From an uncultured Bacteroidia bacterium (GTDB taxonomy: Bacteria; Bacteroidota; Bacteroidia; Bacteroidales; UBA932), in the NCBI GenBank assembly GCA_902797895.1, contig CADBUS010000116.1, positions 1 to 7,401 of the forward strand: DNA of 7,401 nucleotides, in the 5' to 3' direction. Shown one piece after another: positions 1-6,503 of this stretch; the first letter of the stretch is position 1, and every line of letters begins with the position of its first letter. A program made the position numbers and the translations under genes. The notes under the pieces are model-generated. The model did not search any database, was not told the origin of the DNA, and saw nothing but the letters and a program-made list of their open reading frames with translations.

Positions 1-357
1 GAGCAAATTCCCCCTTACATAAACTCCTACAAGAGGCTGAAAGCGTTGGCGGCAATGCAGGGTAATTTAACAGACGGAGCTTCTGCCGGTAAGGAGGAGA
101 GCTATACAGATGGAGAGTTTTTTCTGCTTAAAACCATCGGGAGTGAGATAGAGAAAATTGAGGATAATTTTCCGCCGCTCGGAGTGGTGAATGTCAGATA
201 TTACTCCAATGAGAATGAAATTGTTGAATTTGAGAGGGCGAACAGTAACAAAATACAGAAAAAATATAGTAAATTTGGCTTTGCGCAACAGCCTCAGATA
301 GATGATTGGCCGGATGGCGCAAATACTGTTGAATTTATTTTAAGTGGTAAAAGTTAA
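1..357 (+). CDS. C-terminal fragment of an unrecognised protein (left end cut by the window)
   Basis: Frame 1 is open from the first base to a TAA at 355-357, which is followed immediately in frame by TAG. This gives 118 residues of a longer protein whose start lies outside the window. The first residues read EQIPPYINSYKRLKAL, then comes a hydrophilic, acidic middle (GKEESYTDGEFFLLKTIGSE) and a mixed alpha/beta-looking end (PPLGVVNVRYYSNENEIVEFER, then FGFAQQPQIDDW). I see no signal peptide, membrane segment or cysteine cluster. The PPYINSY stretch faintly recalls the PP-hydrophobic-xxY motif of OlsB-like GNAT acyltransferases, but it is far too short to assign a function. An internal start (TTG at 46 or ATG at 55) is possible but unlikely, because the frame is open upstream and reads as protein. 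Only 12 bases separate its stop from the next start, so it probably belongs to the same operon as the next gene and miaA. Confidence 0.72.
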   Translation, partial: EQIPPYINSYKRLKALAAMQGNLTDGASAGKEESYTDGEFFLLKTIGSEIEKIEDNFPPLGVVNVRYYSNENEIVEFERANSNKIQKKYSKFGFAQQPQIDDWPDGANTVEFILSGKS

Positions 358-369
358 TAGCTTCTAAAT

Positions 370-936
370 ATGGAGATATATAGATTCAGAGCAACATCGC
401 TCACGAGCAAACATTTTTTCAGGCTCTATGATTTGCCTGCAGAAATTACTCTGTTTGAGCTAAATACATTTCTTGTGGCAGATTTGGATTTTGCACCGGA
501 TCAGATGATTGCTTTTAGGGCGGTGGATAAGGATGGCAAGGTTAAGGGGGTATATGGTATGTTTGACCTTGGGAGTGGTACGATAGATAAAGTTACAGTT
601 GGCCAATGCCTTAAAAACGGAGCTGTGGTGCTGCATTATATCTTTGATTTACAGCGCAATAAATATCTCATCCTCACATTTGAAGGGGAGAGCGAGCCAC
701 TGCGCCACGCAAACTACCCTTGTCTTGTTCAGGAGAGAGGCAGAGTGCCCGGGCAGTTTGACAGCAAAAATGATAATCTCGATGCGCTTGATTCAGAAGG
801 GATAAAAGCCCGCAAGGGAGGTAAGAAAGGCTCTGATATGGAGGAAGATATAGATGATGAAGATTTTGAGGAGGATGAGCTTGACAACGATGATGAGGAG
901 CATATATATGAGGAAGATGGGGCAGATGAGGAGTAA
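370..936 (+). CDS. pRiA4b ORF-3-like (IS1096 passenger TnpR-type) protein with acidic tail
   Basis: This 188-residue protein resembles the small pRiA4b ORF-3-like proteins that I recall lying beside miaA in other Bacteroidales. Databases also call the family 'IS1096 element passenger TnpR', but no transposon is present here and no biochemical role is established to my knowledge. The N-terminal two thirds look like the compact alpha/beta domain of the family: MEIYRFRATS, then LFELNTFLVADLDFAPDQMIAF, then a later strand LHYIFDLQRNKYLILTF. A short basic stretch follows (KARKGGKKG, about 147-154). The tail from about residue 156 to 188 has 23 Asp or Glu in 33 residues, probably disordered. There is no signal peptide or membrane segment, so it is presumably cytoplasmic. 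The ATG at 370 lies 12 bases after the preceding stop and has no Shine-Dalgarno sequence. The gene ends 15 bases before miaA, so the two are almost certainly cotranscribed. The family call is fairly secure; the function is unknown. Confidence 0.85.
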   Translation: MEIYRFRATSLTSKHFFRLYDLPAEITLFELNTFLVADLDFAPDQMIAFRAVDKDGKVKGVYGMFDLGSGTIDKVTVGQCLKNGAVVLHYIFDLQRNKYLILTFEGESEPLRHANYPCLVQERGRVPGQFDSKNDNLDALDSEGIKARKGGKKGSDMEEDIDDEDFEEDELDNDDEEHIYEEDGADEE

Positions 937-951
937 CCATCGCATCGTTTT

Positions 952-1878
952 ATGAAACAGCAGCGCAACAAGCTGATTATAATACTTGGGCCTACCGCAG
1001 TTGGCAAGACTGATTATGCTATAGAGCAGGCACTTAAAATAGGCTCTCCAATACTAAATTGCGATTCAAGGCAGATATACAGTCAGTTGCAGATAGGCAC
1101 CGCAGTTCCATCTGAACAACAGCTAAGGCAGGTTAAACATTACTTTATTCAAACTCACTCAATTACAGAGCATTATACGGCAGGTAAATATGAATTGGAG
1201 GCGTTGGCTCTGTTGGAAAATCTTTTTAAGGAGCAAAATGAAGTTATAATGTGCGGCGGCAGCGGACTCTACATAGATGCTGTATGCAACGGACTGGATG
1301 CCTTTCCAGAGCCCGATTTGCAGCTGCGCTCGGAGCTTAACCGCACTCTTGAACAGGAGGGAATAGAGTCTTTAAGATACCAACTGAAAAAGTTAGACCA
1401 AGTTTCTTACGAAGCTATAGATATAGCTAATCCACAGAGAGTTATACGGGCGTTGGAGGTCTGTTTGCAAACCGGCCGCAAGTTTTCTGACTGGAAAAGT
1501 TCCAAAGAGGGAGAGGGAGCAGGGGCACTTGCAGGCAAGAGCAGAAATTTTGAGATTGAGAAGATAGGGCTTACTATGGAGCGTGAACGGCTCTATAACC
1601 GCATAAATCAAAGGGTGGATAAGATGATGCAAGAGGGGCTGTTAGAGGAGGTTAGGGGGCTAAACCATTTCAGATACAAAGATGGGATTTTCTCTCCATC
1701 GCTCAACCACATTCCGGCTCTGCGCACAGTGGGCTACCGCGAGCTTTTTGATTACATAGATGGCAGACTCACTTTAGAAGAGGCTATCGAGAGGATAAAA
1801 ATGAATACCCGCCGCTACGCCAAACGCCAACTCTCCTACTGGGGCAGAGATAAATCTATCAAATGGATAAAACTCTGA
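952..1878 (+). CDS. miaA: tRNA dimethylallyltransferase MiaA
   Basis: MiaA transfers a dimethylallyl group from dimethylallyl diphosphate to N6 of adenosine 37 in tRNAs that read codons beginning with U. This is the first step towards ms2i6A, which supports codon-anticodon pairing and reading frame. The 308-residue length is normal for the family. The P-loop GPTAVGKT is at residues 13-20. DSRQIY at 38-43 carries the conserved catalytic Asp (D38). GGSGLYIDAVCNG is at 102-114, NPQRVIRALEV at 160-170, and the C-terminal signature NTRRYAKRQLSYWGRDKSIKWI at about 285-306. Two small hydrophilic segments, about 183-200 and 241-253, look longer than I recall in Bacteroides MiaA and fall in the region of the swinging tRNA-binding domain. 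The ATG at 952 places the P-loop at the usual distance from the N-terminus. It is the last gene of a rightward operon and converges on recQ. Confidence 0.97.
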   Translation: MKQQRNKLIIILGPTAVGKTDYAIEQALKIGSPILNCDSRQIYSQLQIGTAVPSEQQLRQVKHYFIQTHSITEHYTAGKYELEALALLENLFKEQNEVIMCGGSGLYIDAVCNGLDAFPEPDLQLRSELNRTLEQEGIESLRYQLKKLDQVSYEAIDIANPQRVIRALEVCLQTGRKFSDWKSSKEGEGAGALAGKSRNFEIEKIGLTMERERLYNRINQRVDKMMQEGLLEEVRGLNHFRYKDGIFSPSLNHIPALRTVGYRELFDYIDGRLTLEEAIERIKMNTRRYAKRQLSYWGRDKSIKWIKL

Positions 1879-1923
1879 GTATCAACTTATAGTAGCTCTG
1901 AGCATTATTCCTGTGTTACGGTG

Positions 1924-4140
1924 TTAGTAACCGTTGGCAACTTCGTTGAGGAATTTTATGCGGATAAGGCGTATCTCCTCCTCTGAATAGTCTCCGCCAA
2001 GAGCCTTCATTGCATCTACAACAGAATCGCTCTCCGCCTCCTCCTTAAAGTAGTCATATATATCCTCTATCTTATCCTCATCTATTGTCTGCTTGATGTA
2101 ATAGTCTATCCTTATTTTGTTTCCGGCAGCCACAATAGATTCTATCTTTGTAAGTAGCTCATACATATCCATATCCTTCATCTTTGCAATCTCCTCCAAT
2201 GGAACGTGCATATCAATATTATGGAGTATGAAGAGGCTCAGTTTGCTCTTGTCTTCTGCACTCTTTATCTTAACCAAATCGTTAGGGCGGAGTATATCAT
2301 TCTCCTTTACATATTTGTCTATAAGCTCAACAAACTCTTTCCCATACTTGTTGGCCTTGCCTTCTCCAACTCCTGAGCAGCTTGTAAGTTCCTTTATTGT
2401 AATAGGATAGAAGATTGTCATATCTTCCAATGCCGGATCTCCGAATATTACATACGGTGGCAGTTTGAGTCTTTTACCTATATCTTTTCTTAAATCTTTG
2501 AGTATTGCCAGCAAGGTCTGGTCTCCGCCTCCGCCGCCCTTCTTGCCCCCTGCAAGCATATCATCGTCAAGCTCATCGCCCTCTCCACTATCCTCAAATT
2601 TCCTATCTTCTGTAAGCAGTATTTTATATGGCTTGGCAAGATATTCCTTTCCCTTATCTGTAAGATAGATTAGCCCATACTGCTCTATATTCTTGTATAG
2701 CAGCCCGATAACGCAAGCCTGCCGTATAACCGCCAGCCAGAACTTCTCATCTTTGTCTTCAAAGATGCCAAAGAATCGGCTGCTTGTATGTTTATAGGAA
2801 GTTGTCATAGCATTGGTTACTCCGCCAAGTATATTTGCAAGGTGCTCTCCCTTAAAGTTCTCCTTCATAGAGCGAATCAGCTGGAACAGAGTAACAAGGT
2901 ACTCCTTGCCATCGAAGGTAGGCTGCTTGTGGAGGCAGTTGTCGCAGTTGCCGCAATCCTCCTCCTGATATACCTCTCCAAAGTAGTTGAGTAGGCTCTT
3001 CCTACGGCACATATTGCTCTCGGCGTAGGCCATTGTTTCTGTAAGAAGCTGTTTACCAATCTCTTGCTCTGCCACAGGTTTGCTCTGCATAAACTTCTCC
3101 AACTTAACAATGTCATTAAAGCTGTAGAATGCTATGCACTTACCCTCGCCGCCATCTCGGCCGGCACGCCCTGTCTCTTGATAGTAGCCCTCAAGTGATT
3201 TAGGTATGTTGTAGTGGATTACAAATCTTACATCAGGTTTATCTATTCCCATACCAAAGGCAATGGTTGCCACTATAACATCTACCTCCTCCATAAGGAA
3301 CAAATCTTGGTTGGTTGCCCTTGTTGCTGCATCTAAACCGGCGTGGTATGGTAGAGCCTTAATTCCGTTTACATTAAGCAGTTGAGCAAGGTCTTCCACC
3401 TTTTTGCGAGAGAGGCAGTAGATAATTCCGCTCTTGCCCGGATTGCTGAGTATAAACTTAATTATCTCCTTTTCTGTATTCACTTTCGGCCTTACCTCAT
3501 AGTAGAGGTTTGGTCTGTTGAAAGATGATTTGAATACCTTAGCATTTGCAATGCCGAGGTTTTTAAGAATATCGGACTGCACTTTAGGGGTGGCGGTGGC
3601 GGTAAGAGCAATTATGGGAGCTTTACCTATCTCTTCCACAATTGGCTGTATTCTACGGTATTCCGGACGAAAATCGTGCCCCCACTCAGATATACAATGC
3701 GCCTCATCTATTGCGTAGAAAGAGATTTTGCACTGTTTGAGCAGTTGTATATTATCATCTTTTGTGAGAGATTCCGGCGCCACATAGAGCAGCTTTGTTA
3801 TCCCTTTAAGCAAATCTTCTTTAACCTCTTGTATTTGAGCCTTATTTAGAGATGAGTTCAAGAAATGGGCAATTCCCTCTTTACCCGATATAAATCCCCT
3901 TATGGCATCTACCTGATTTTTCATAAGTGCAATAAGAGGAGAGATAACTATTGCAGTACCCTCCATAAGTAGTGCTGGAAGCTGGTAACATAGTGATTTA
4001 CCGCCACCTGTGGGCATCAGTACAAATGTGTTGTTGCCGCCTATCAGGTGTTTGATAATCTCCTCCTGCTGCTGCTTAAAATTAGAAAATCCAAAAAACT
4101 CTTTGAGTTCTCTCCTTAAAGCCTCTGACGTAACATTCAT
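1924..4140 (-). CDS. recQ: ATP-dependent DNA helicase RecQ
   Basis: RecQ is a 3'-5' DNA helicase that unwinds forks, gaps and recombination intermediates in RecF-type repair. Read from the ATG at 4138-4140, it has 738 residues. The helicase core shows TGGGKS (44-49, Walker A), DEAH (145-148), TATATP (about 181-186), an ATIAFGMGIDKPDVRFVIHY block, and QETGRAGRDG (321-330, arginine finger). Cysteines 378, 396, 399 and 402 form the RecQ zinc site. A winged-helix RQC domain follows (about 410-505), then an acidic and Gly-rich linker (DELDDD...GGKKGGGGGD), then an HRDC domain (about 541-613) with GVGEGKANKYG. A C-terminal helical, HTH-like extension of about 115 residues makes it longer than E. 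coli RecQ but normal for Bacteroidota. A TTG two codons upstream (4144-4146) is in frame, but the ATG is the better start. It is transcribed divergently from kdsD. I see no disabling change. Confidence 0.96.
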   Translation of the reverse strand: MNVTSEALRRELKEFFGFSNFKQQQEEIIKHLIGGNNTFVLMPTGGGKSLCYQLPALLMEGTAIVISPLIALMKNQVDAIRGFISGKEGIAHFLNSSLNKAQIQEVKEDLLKGITKLLYVAPESLTKDDNIQLLKQCKISFYAIDEAHCISEWGHDFRPEYRRIQPIVEEIGKAPIIALTATATPKVQSDILKNLGIANAKVFKSSFNRPNLYYEVRPKVNTEKEIIKFILSNPGKSGIIYCLSRKKVEDLAQLLNVNGIKALPYHAGLDAATRATNQDLFLMEEVDVIVATIAFGMGIDKPDVRFVIHYNIPKSLEGYYQETGRAGRDGGEGKCIAFYSFNDIVKLEKFMQSKPVAEQEIGKQLLTETMAYAESNMCRRKSLLNYFGEVYQEEDCGNCDNCLHKQPTFDGKEYLVTLFQLIRSMKENFKGEHLANILGGVTNAMTTSYKHTSSRFFGIFEDKDEKFWLAVIRQACVIGLLYKNIEQYGLIYLTDKGKEYLAKPYKILLTEDRKFEDSGEGDELDDDMLAGGKKGGGGGDQTLLAILKDLRKDIGKRLKLPPYVIFGDPALEDMTIFYPITIKELTSCSGVGEGKANKYGKEFVELIDKYVKENDILRPNDLVKIKSAEDKSKLSLFILHNIDMHVPLEEIAKMKDMDMYELLTKIESIVAAGNKIRIDYYIKQTIDEDKIEDIYDYFKEEAESDSVVDAMKALGGDYSEEEIRLIRIKFLNEVANGY

Positions 4141-4165
4141 TTTCAAAAAATCTCTAAATTTGTAA

Positions 4166-4197
4166 CCAATATAGACAAAAAAAATTTCTTAGCCAAA
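4166..4197 (-). promoter_or_regulatory. Candidate Bacteroidota-type promoter for recQ
   Basis: On the minus strand, TTTG (4194-4197) is followed after 20 bases by TATATTGG (4166-4173). This matches the TTTG-N19-21-TAnnTTTG consensus of the Bacteroidota primary sigma factor with one mismatch in the second box. The start site would fall near 4160, leaving a leader of about 20 bases before the recQ ATG. No equally good match is visible on the plus strand for kdsD in the same gap. Confidence 0.5.
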
Positions 4198-4203
4198 ACT
4201 TTT

Positions 4204-5175
4204 ATGAAAAAAGCTAACGGGCAAATTGCGGAACTGGCAAAAAAGGTAATCTCCCAAGAGGCTGAATCTGTGGCAAAACTCTCCGATTTTATAGATGAGC
4301 AGTTTTTGGAGGTGTTGGAACTTATATGCAACTCAAAGGGAAGATTGATAGTTACAGGCATAGGCAAGAGTGCTATAATAGGAACCAAGATTGTAGCAAC
4401 GATGAACTCTACCGGCACCCCTGCAATATTTATGCACGCTGCCGATGCAATACACGGAGATTTGGGAATAATACAGAGCGATGATATAGTTCTCTGCATA
4501 TCTAAAAGTGGCAACACCCCTGAGATTAAAGTACTTGTGCCACTTATTGCAAGAATGGGAAATAAGATAATTGCAATGGTCTCAAGCACAGATTCTTTTC
4601 TTGCACATCACGCAGATTATGTAATACGCTCAACTGTAGAGAAAGAGAGCGATCCAAATAATCTTGCACCAACCTCATCTACTACAACTCAGCTTGTTAT
4701 GGGAGATGCTATGGCAGTATGTATGCTCCAGATGAGAGGCTTCTCGCAGGAGCAGTTTGCAATGTATCACCCCGGAGGCTCGCTCGGCAAGAGGCTCTAT
4801 CTGAGAGTGGCAGATGTTATGGATAGCTCCCTTCGCCCATTTGTAGGAGCAGAGGAGAGCATACAGAACACTATTATAAATATCTCGCAAAACCGTCTGG
4901 GCGCAACGGTTGTTCTTTCGCAGGCGGAGGAGTTGCTCGGCATTATTACAGATGGCGATGTGAGGCGTATGGTGGAGAGCGGCCGAACCTTAGACAGCCT
5001 TGTGGCTAAGGATATTATGTCTTGTAATCCCAAGCAGATAGATATTAACGATATGGCTATAAACGCCTTTAACCTTATGCAGATAAATAAGATAACCTCT
5101 GTGGTTGTAATGCAGAATGGGAGATATGCCGGGCTTGTGCATATACACGATATTTTGAGAGAGGGAATAGTGTAA
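4204..5175 (+). CDS. kdsD: D-arabinose 5-phosphate isomerase (KpsF/GutQ family, KdsD)
   Basis: This cytoplasmic enzyme interconverts D-ribulose 5-phosphate and D-arabinose 5-phosphate, the first committed step to Kdo, the sugar joining lipid A to core in lipopolysaccharide. The 323-residue protein has an N-terminal SIS domain (about 20-195) and two CBS domains (about 204-260 and 268-323, the second starting KDIMSCNP and ending HIHDILREG). The four residues important in E. coli KdsD (K59, E111, E152, H193) have counterparts at a constant offset of four: K55 in GIGKS, E107 in SKSGNTPE, E148 in VEKES and H189 in MYHPGGSLGKRL. HGDLG (84-88) and LAPTSSTTT (154-162) are also typical. The ATG at 4204 is the first plausible start, with an A/T-rich leader. 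The next gene begins 38 bases downstream with no terminator between, so cotranscription is likely. The other Kdo genes are not in the window. A GutQ-like paralogue with the same activity is the main alternative name. Confidence 0.94.
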   Translation: MKKANGQIAELAKKVISQEAESVAKLSDFIDEQFLEVLELICNSKGRLIVTGIGKSAIIGTKIVATMNSTGTPAIFMHAADAIHGDLGIIQSDDIVLCISKSGNTPEIKVLVPLIARMGNKIIAMVSSTDSFLAHHADYVIRSTVEKESDPNNLAPTSSTTTQLVMGDAMAVCMLQMRGFSQEQFAMYHPGGSLGKRLYLRVADVMDSSLRPFVGAEESIQNTIINISQNRLGATVVLSQAEELLGIITDGDVRRMVESGRTLDSLVAKDIMSCNPKQIDINDMAINAFNLMQINKITSVVVMQNGRYAGLVHIHDILREGIV

Positions 5176-5213
5176 TCTCCATCGCGATAGATATAAATAA
5201 TAAACAGATAGTT

Positions 5214-6395
5214 ATGAAGAACAAAAGGCAAGAGCAGAGAGACAATAATAGCGTAGAAAAAATGAAAGTGGCTGCAAATGAGGAGTTTGATGCAGGGGGA
5301 GTGGGAGTGCCTAATGGCAGATACTTTGGAATGCCATTTGAAAACAGCGAGTGCCCTGTGGTGCTAATTTCTGTTCCTTGGGATGCAACTGTCTCATATT
5401 CAGAGGGAACTTCCGATGGCCCGGAGGCAATGATAGATGCCTCTGTGCAGGTGGATCTTTACGATGAGTTTATTGCCGATTCCGATACTCTCAAAATTGG
5501 AACAGACGAGACAATGATTGATATTAAGGATAATCCCGAAGATGAGTCTGAACTTATGGCTGCCGCAGATTATATAAAACTGCTGAATATGACCGCCCGC
5601 CCAAAGGCCAAGCAGGTTATAGATGCTTTGGCGGCCGGAGAAGAGGCTGATGCAGAGCTTATTGCTGAGGTTAACCAGACAAGCGGAGCGGTAAACTACC
5701 TTGTGGAGCAGATTTGCAGTTCATACTATAAGATGGGGAAAATTCCGGGGGTTGTAGGAGGCGAGCATAGTGTTAGTTACGGAGCGGTAAAGGCCGCCGC
5801 AGCATCGCTCAAGGGTGGCGGACTTGGAGTGTTGCAGTTTGACGCTCACGCAGATTTGAGGGTTGCTTACGAGGGTTTTGAACACTCTCACGCCTCTGTA
5901 ATGTATAATATAATTAACACAATACCAGAGGTTTCCAAGCTATGTCAAGTGGGGCTCAGAGATTTTTGCCGCCAAGAGCATAATCTTATAAGAACCAATC
6001 CCAAAATCAAAGCCTTTACAGATGCTGAGATTGCAGCAAGGCTCTCTGGAACAGATAATTGGAATAATATATGTAACGATATTATAGAATCGTTGCCGGA
6101 GAATGTGTATATAAGTTTTGATATAGACGGGTTGGATCCCTCCCTTTGCCCTAATACCGGCACGCCTGTGGCCGGCGGACTCTCATTTCAACAGGCCCTT
6201 ATTCTGTTGCGCTTGGTAGCCAAAAAGCGCAATATAGTGGGCTTTGACTTATGCGAGGTAGCTCCTGCCGCAAGCGCAGCAAGCGCAGAGAATGAGGAGG
6301 TTGCAGAGCCTGTAAATGAGTGGGATGCCAATGTAGGCGCACGCCTTTTGCACAAGCTCTCCCTTTTTGCGGCTATGGGTAAGAGTATGAAGTAG
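5214..6395 (+). CDS. Ureohydrolase of the arginase/agmatinase superfamily, substrate uncertain
   Basis: Enzymes of this fold use a dinuclear metal centre (usually Mn) to hydrolyse a guanidino group to urea plus an amine. All metal ligands are visible: H185 in GGEHS, D210, H212 and D214 in DAHAD, and D303 and D305 in SFDIDGLDPS. H226 in EHSHAS sits where the catalytic histidine lies, and E348 in DLCEVAP matches the conserved late glutamate. At 393 residues it is about 80-90 longer than a classic agmatinase. The excess is an N-terminal extension, an acidic Ala-rich insertion of about 70 residues (about 95-165) before GGEHS, and a segment around AASAASAENEEVAEP. The end, WDANVGARLLHKL, resembles the 'agmatinase family' proteins of Bacteroidota. 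The ATG at 5214 is taken as the start; a second in-frame ATG at 5262 is also plausible. No arginine decarboxylase, polyamine or urease gene is nearby, so agmatine, arginine or another guanidino compound all remain possible. It probably shares a transcript with kdsD. Confidence 0.92.
   Translation: MKNKRQEQRDNNSVEKMKVAANEEFDAGGVGVPNGRYFGMPFENSECPVVLISVPWDATVSYSEGTSDGPEAMIDASVQVDLYDEFIADSDTLKIGTDETMIDIKDNPEDESELMAAADYIKLLNMTARPKAKQVIDALAAGEEADAELIAEVNQTSGAVNYLVEQICSSYYKMGKIPGVVGGEHSVSYGAVKAAAASLKGGGLGVLQFDAHADLRVAYEGFEHSHASVMYNIINTIPEVSKLCQVGLRDFCRQEHNLIRTNPKIKAFTDAEIAARLSGTDNWNNICNDIIESLPENVYISFDIDGLDPSLCPNTGTPVAGGLSFQQALILLRLVAKKRNIVGFDLCEVAPAASAASAENEEVAEPVNEWDANVGARLLHKLSLFAAMGKSMK
6270..6287 (+). 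repeat. In-frame 9-bp tandem duplication inside the ureohydrolase gene
   Basis: GCAAGCGCA occurs twice back to back (6270-6278 and 6279-6287) and encodes Ala-Ser-Ala twice, in a low-complexity loop after the conserved CEVAP motif. Copy-number change by strand slippage would keep the frame. It may equally be chance within an Ala-rich linker. Confidence 0.6.
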
Positions 6396-6416
6396 GCACT
6401 CCGTTACTATTTCTGT

Positions 6417-6447
6417 TTTGAAAAATGGCAGCAAAAGATTATATTTG
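6417..6447 (+). promoter_or_regulatory. Bacteroidota-type promoter for the FKBP lipoprotein gene
   Basis: TTTG (6417-6420) and TATATTTG (6440-6447) are separated by 19 bases, an exact match to the TTTG / TAnnTTTG promoter consensus of the Bacteroidota primary sigma factor. The start site is expected near 6452, giving an A/T-rich leader of about 50 bases before the ATG at 6504. The match lies in a 108-base gap and explains how this gene is expressed separately from the upstream pair. The bases between the second box and the start site are unusually G+C-rich (GCGCGCC). Confidence 0.75.
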
Positions 6448-6448
6448 C

Positions 6449-6463
6449 GCGCCTTTTTGGCGC
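6449..6463 (+). other. Small G+C inverted repeat at the predicted transcript start
   Basis: GCGCC (6449-6453), a TTTTT loop and GGCGC (6459-6463) form a perfect 5-bp stem just after the TATATTTG box. It has no downstream T-run, so it is not a good terminator for the upstream ureohydrolase gene. It could form a short hairpin at the very 5' end of the mRNA, depending on where transcription really starts. Confidence 0.4.
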
Positions 6464-6503
6464 ATTACACAGATTAAGTTTAATAAGTAAAATTTATAGA
6501 ATT

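Noticed and set aside
370..936. The family name 'IS1096 element passenger' suggested a mobile element.
   Set aside because: There is no transposase, no terminal inverted repeats and no target duplication nearby. The gene sits in a tight chromosomal operon with miaA.
729..1007. A serine-rich 92-residue open frame on the minus strand.
   Set aside because: It is the complement of the GAT/GAG/GAA-rich acidic tail of the plus-strand gene and of the miaA start; the Ser runs are an artefact of that.
2465..2668. A Pro/Ser-rich small open frame on the plus strand inside recQ.
   Set aside because: It is antisense to the Gly-rich and acidic linker of RecQ and has no initiation context or homology.
4141..4146. 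TTG two codons upstream as the recQ start.
   Set aside because: It adds only Met-Lys before an ATG in the same frame; ATG is preferred and the domain layout does not change.
4143..4589. A 148-residue hydrophobic open frame on the minus strand over kdsD.
   Set aside because: It lies antisense to the conserved SIS domain of kdsD, which has all its catalytic residues, and overlaps the recQ start region. It resembles no known protein.
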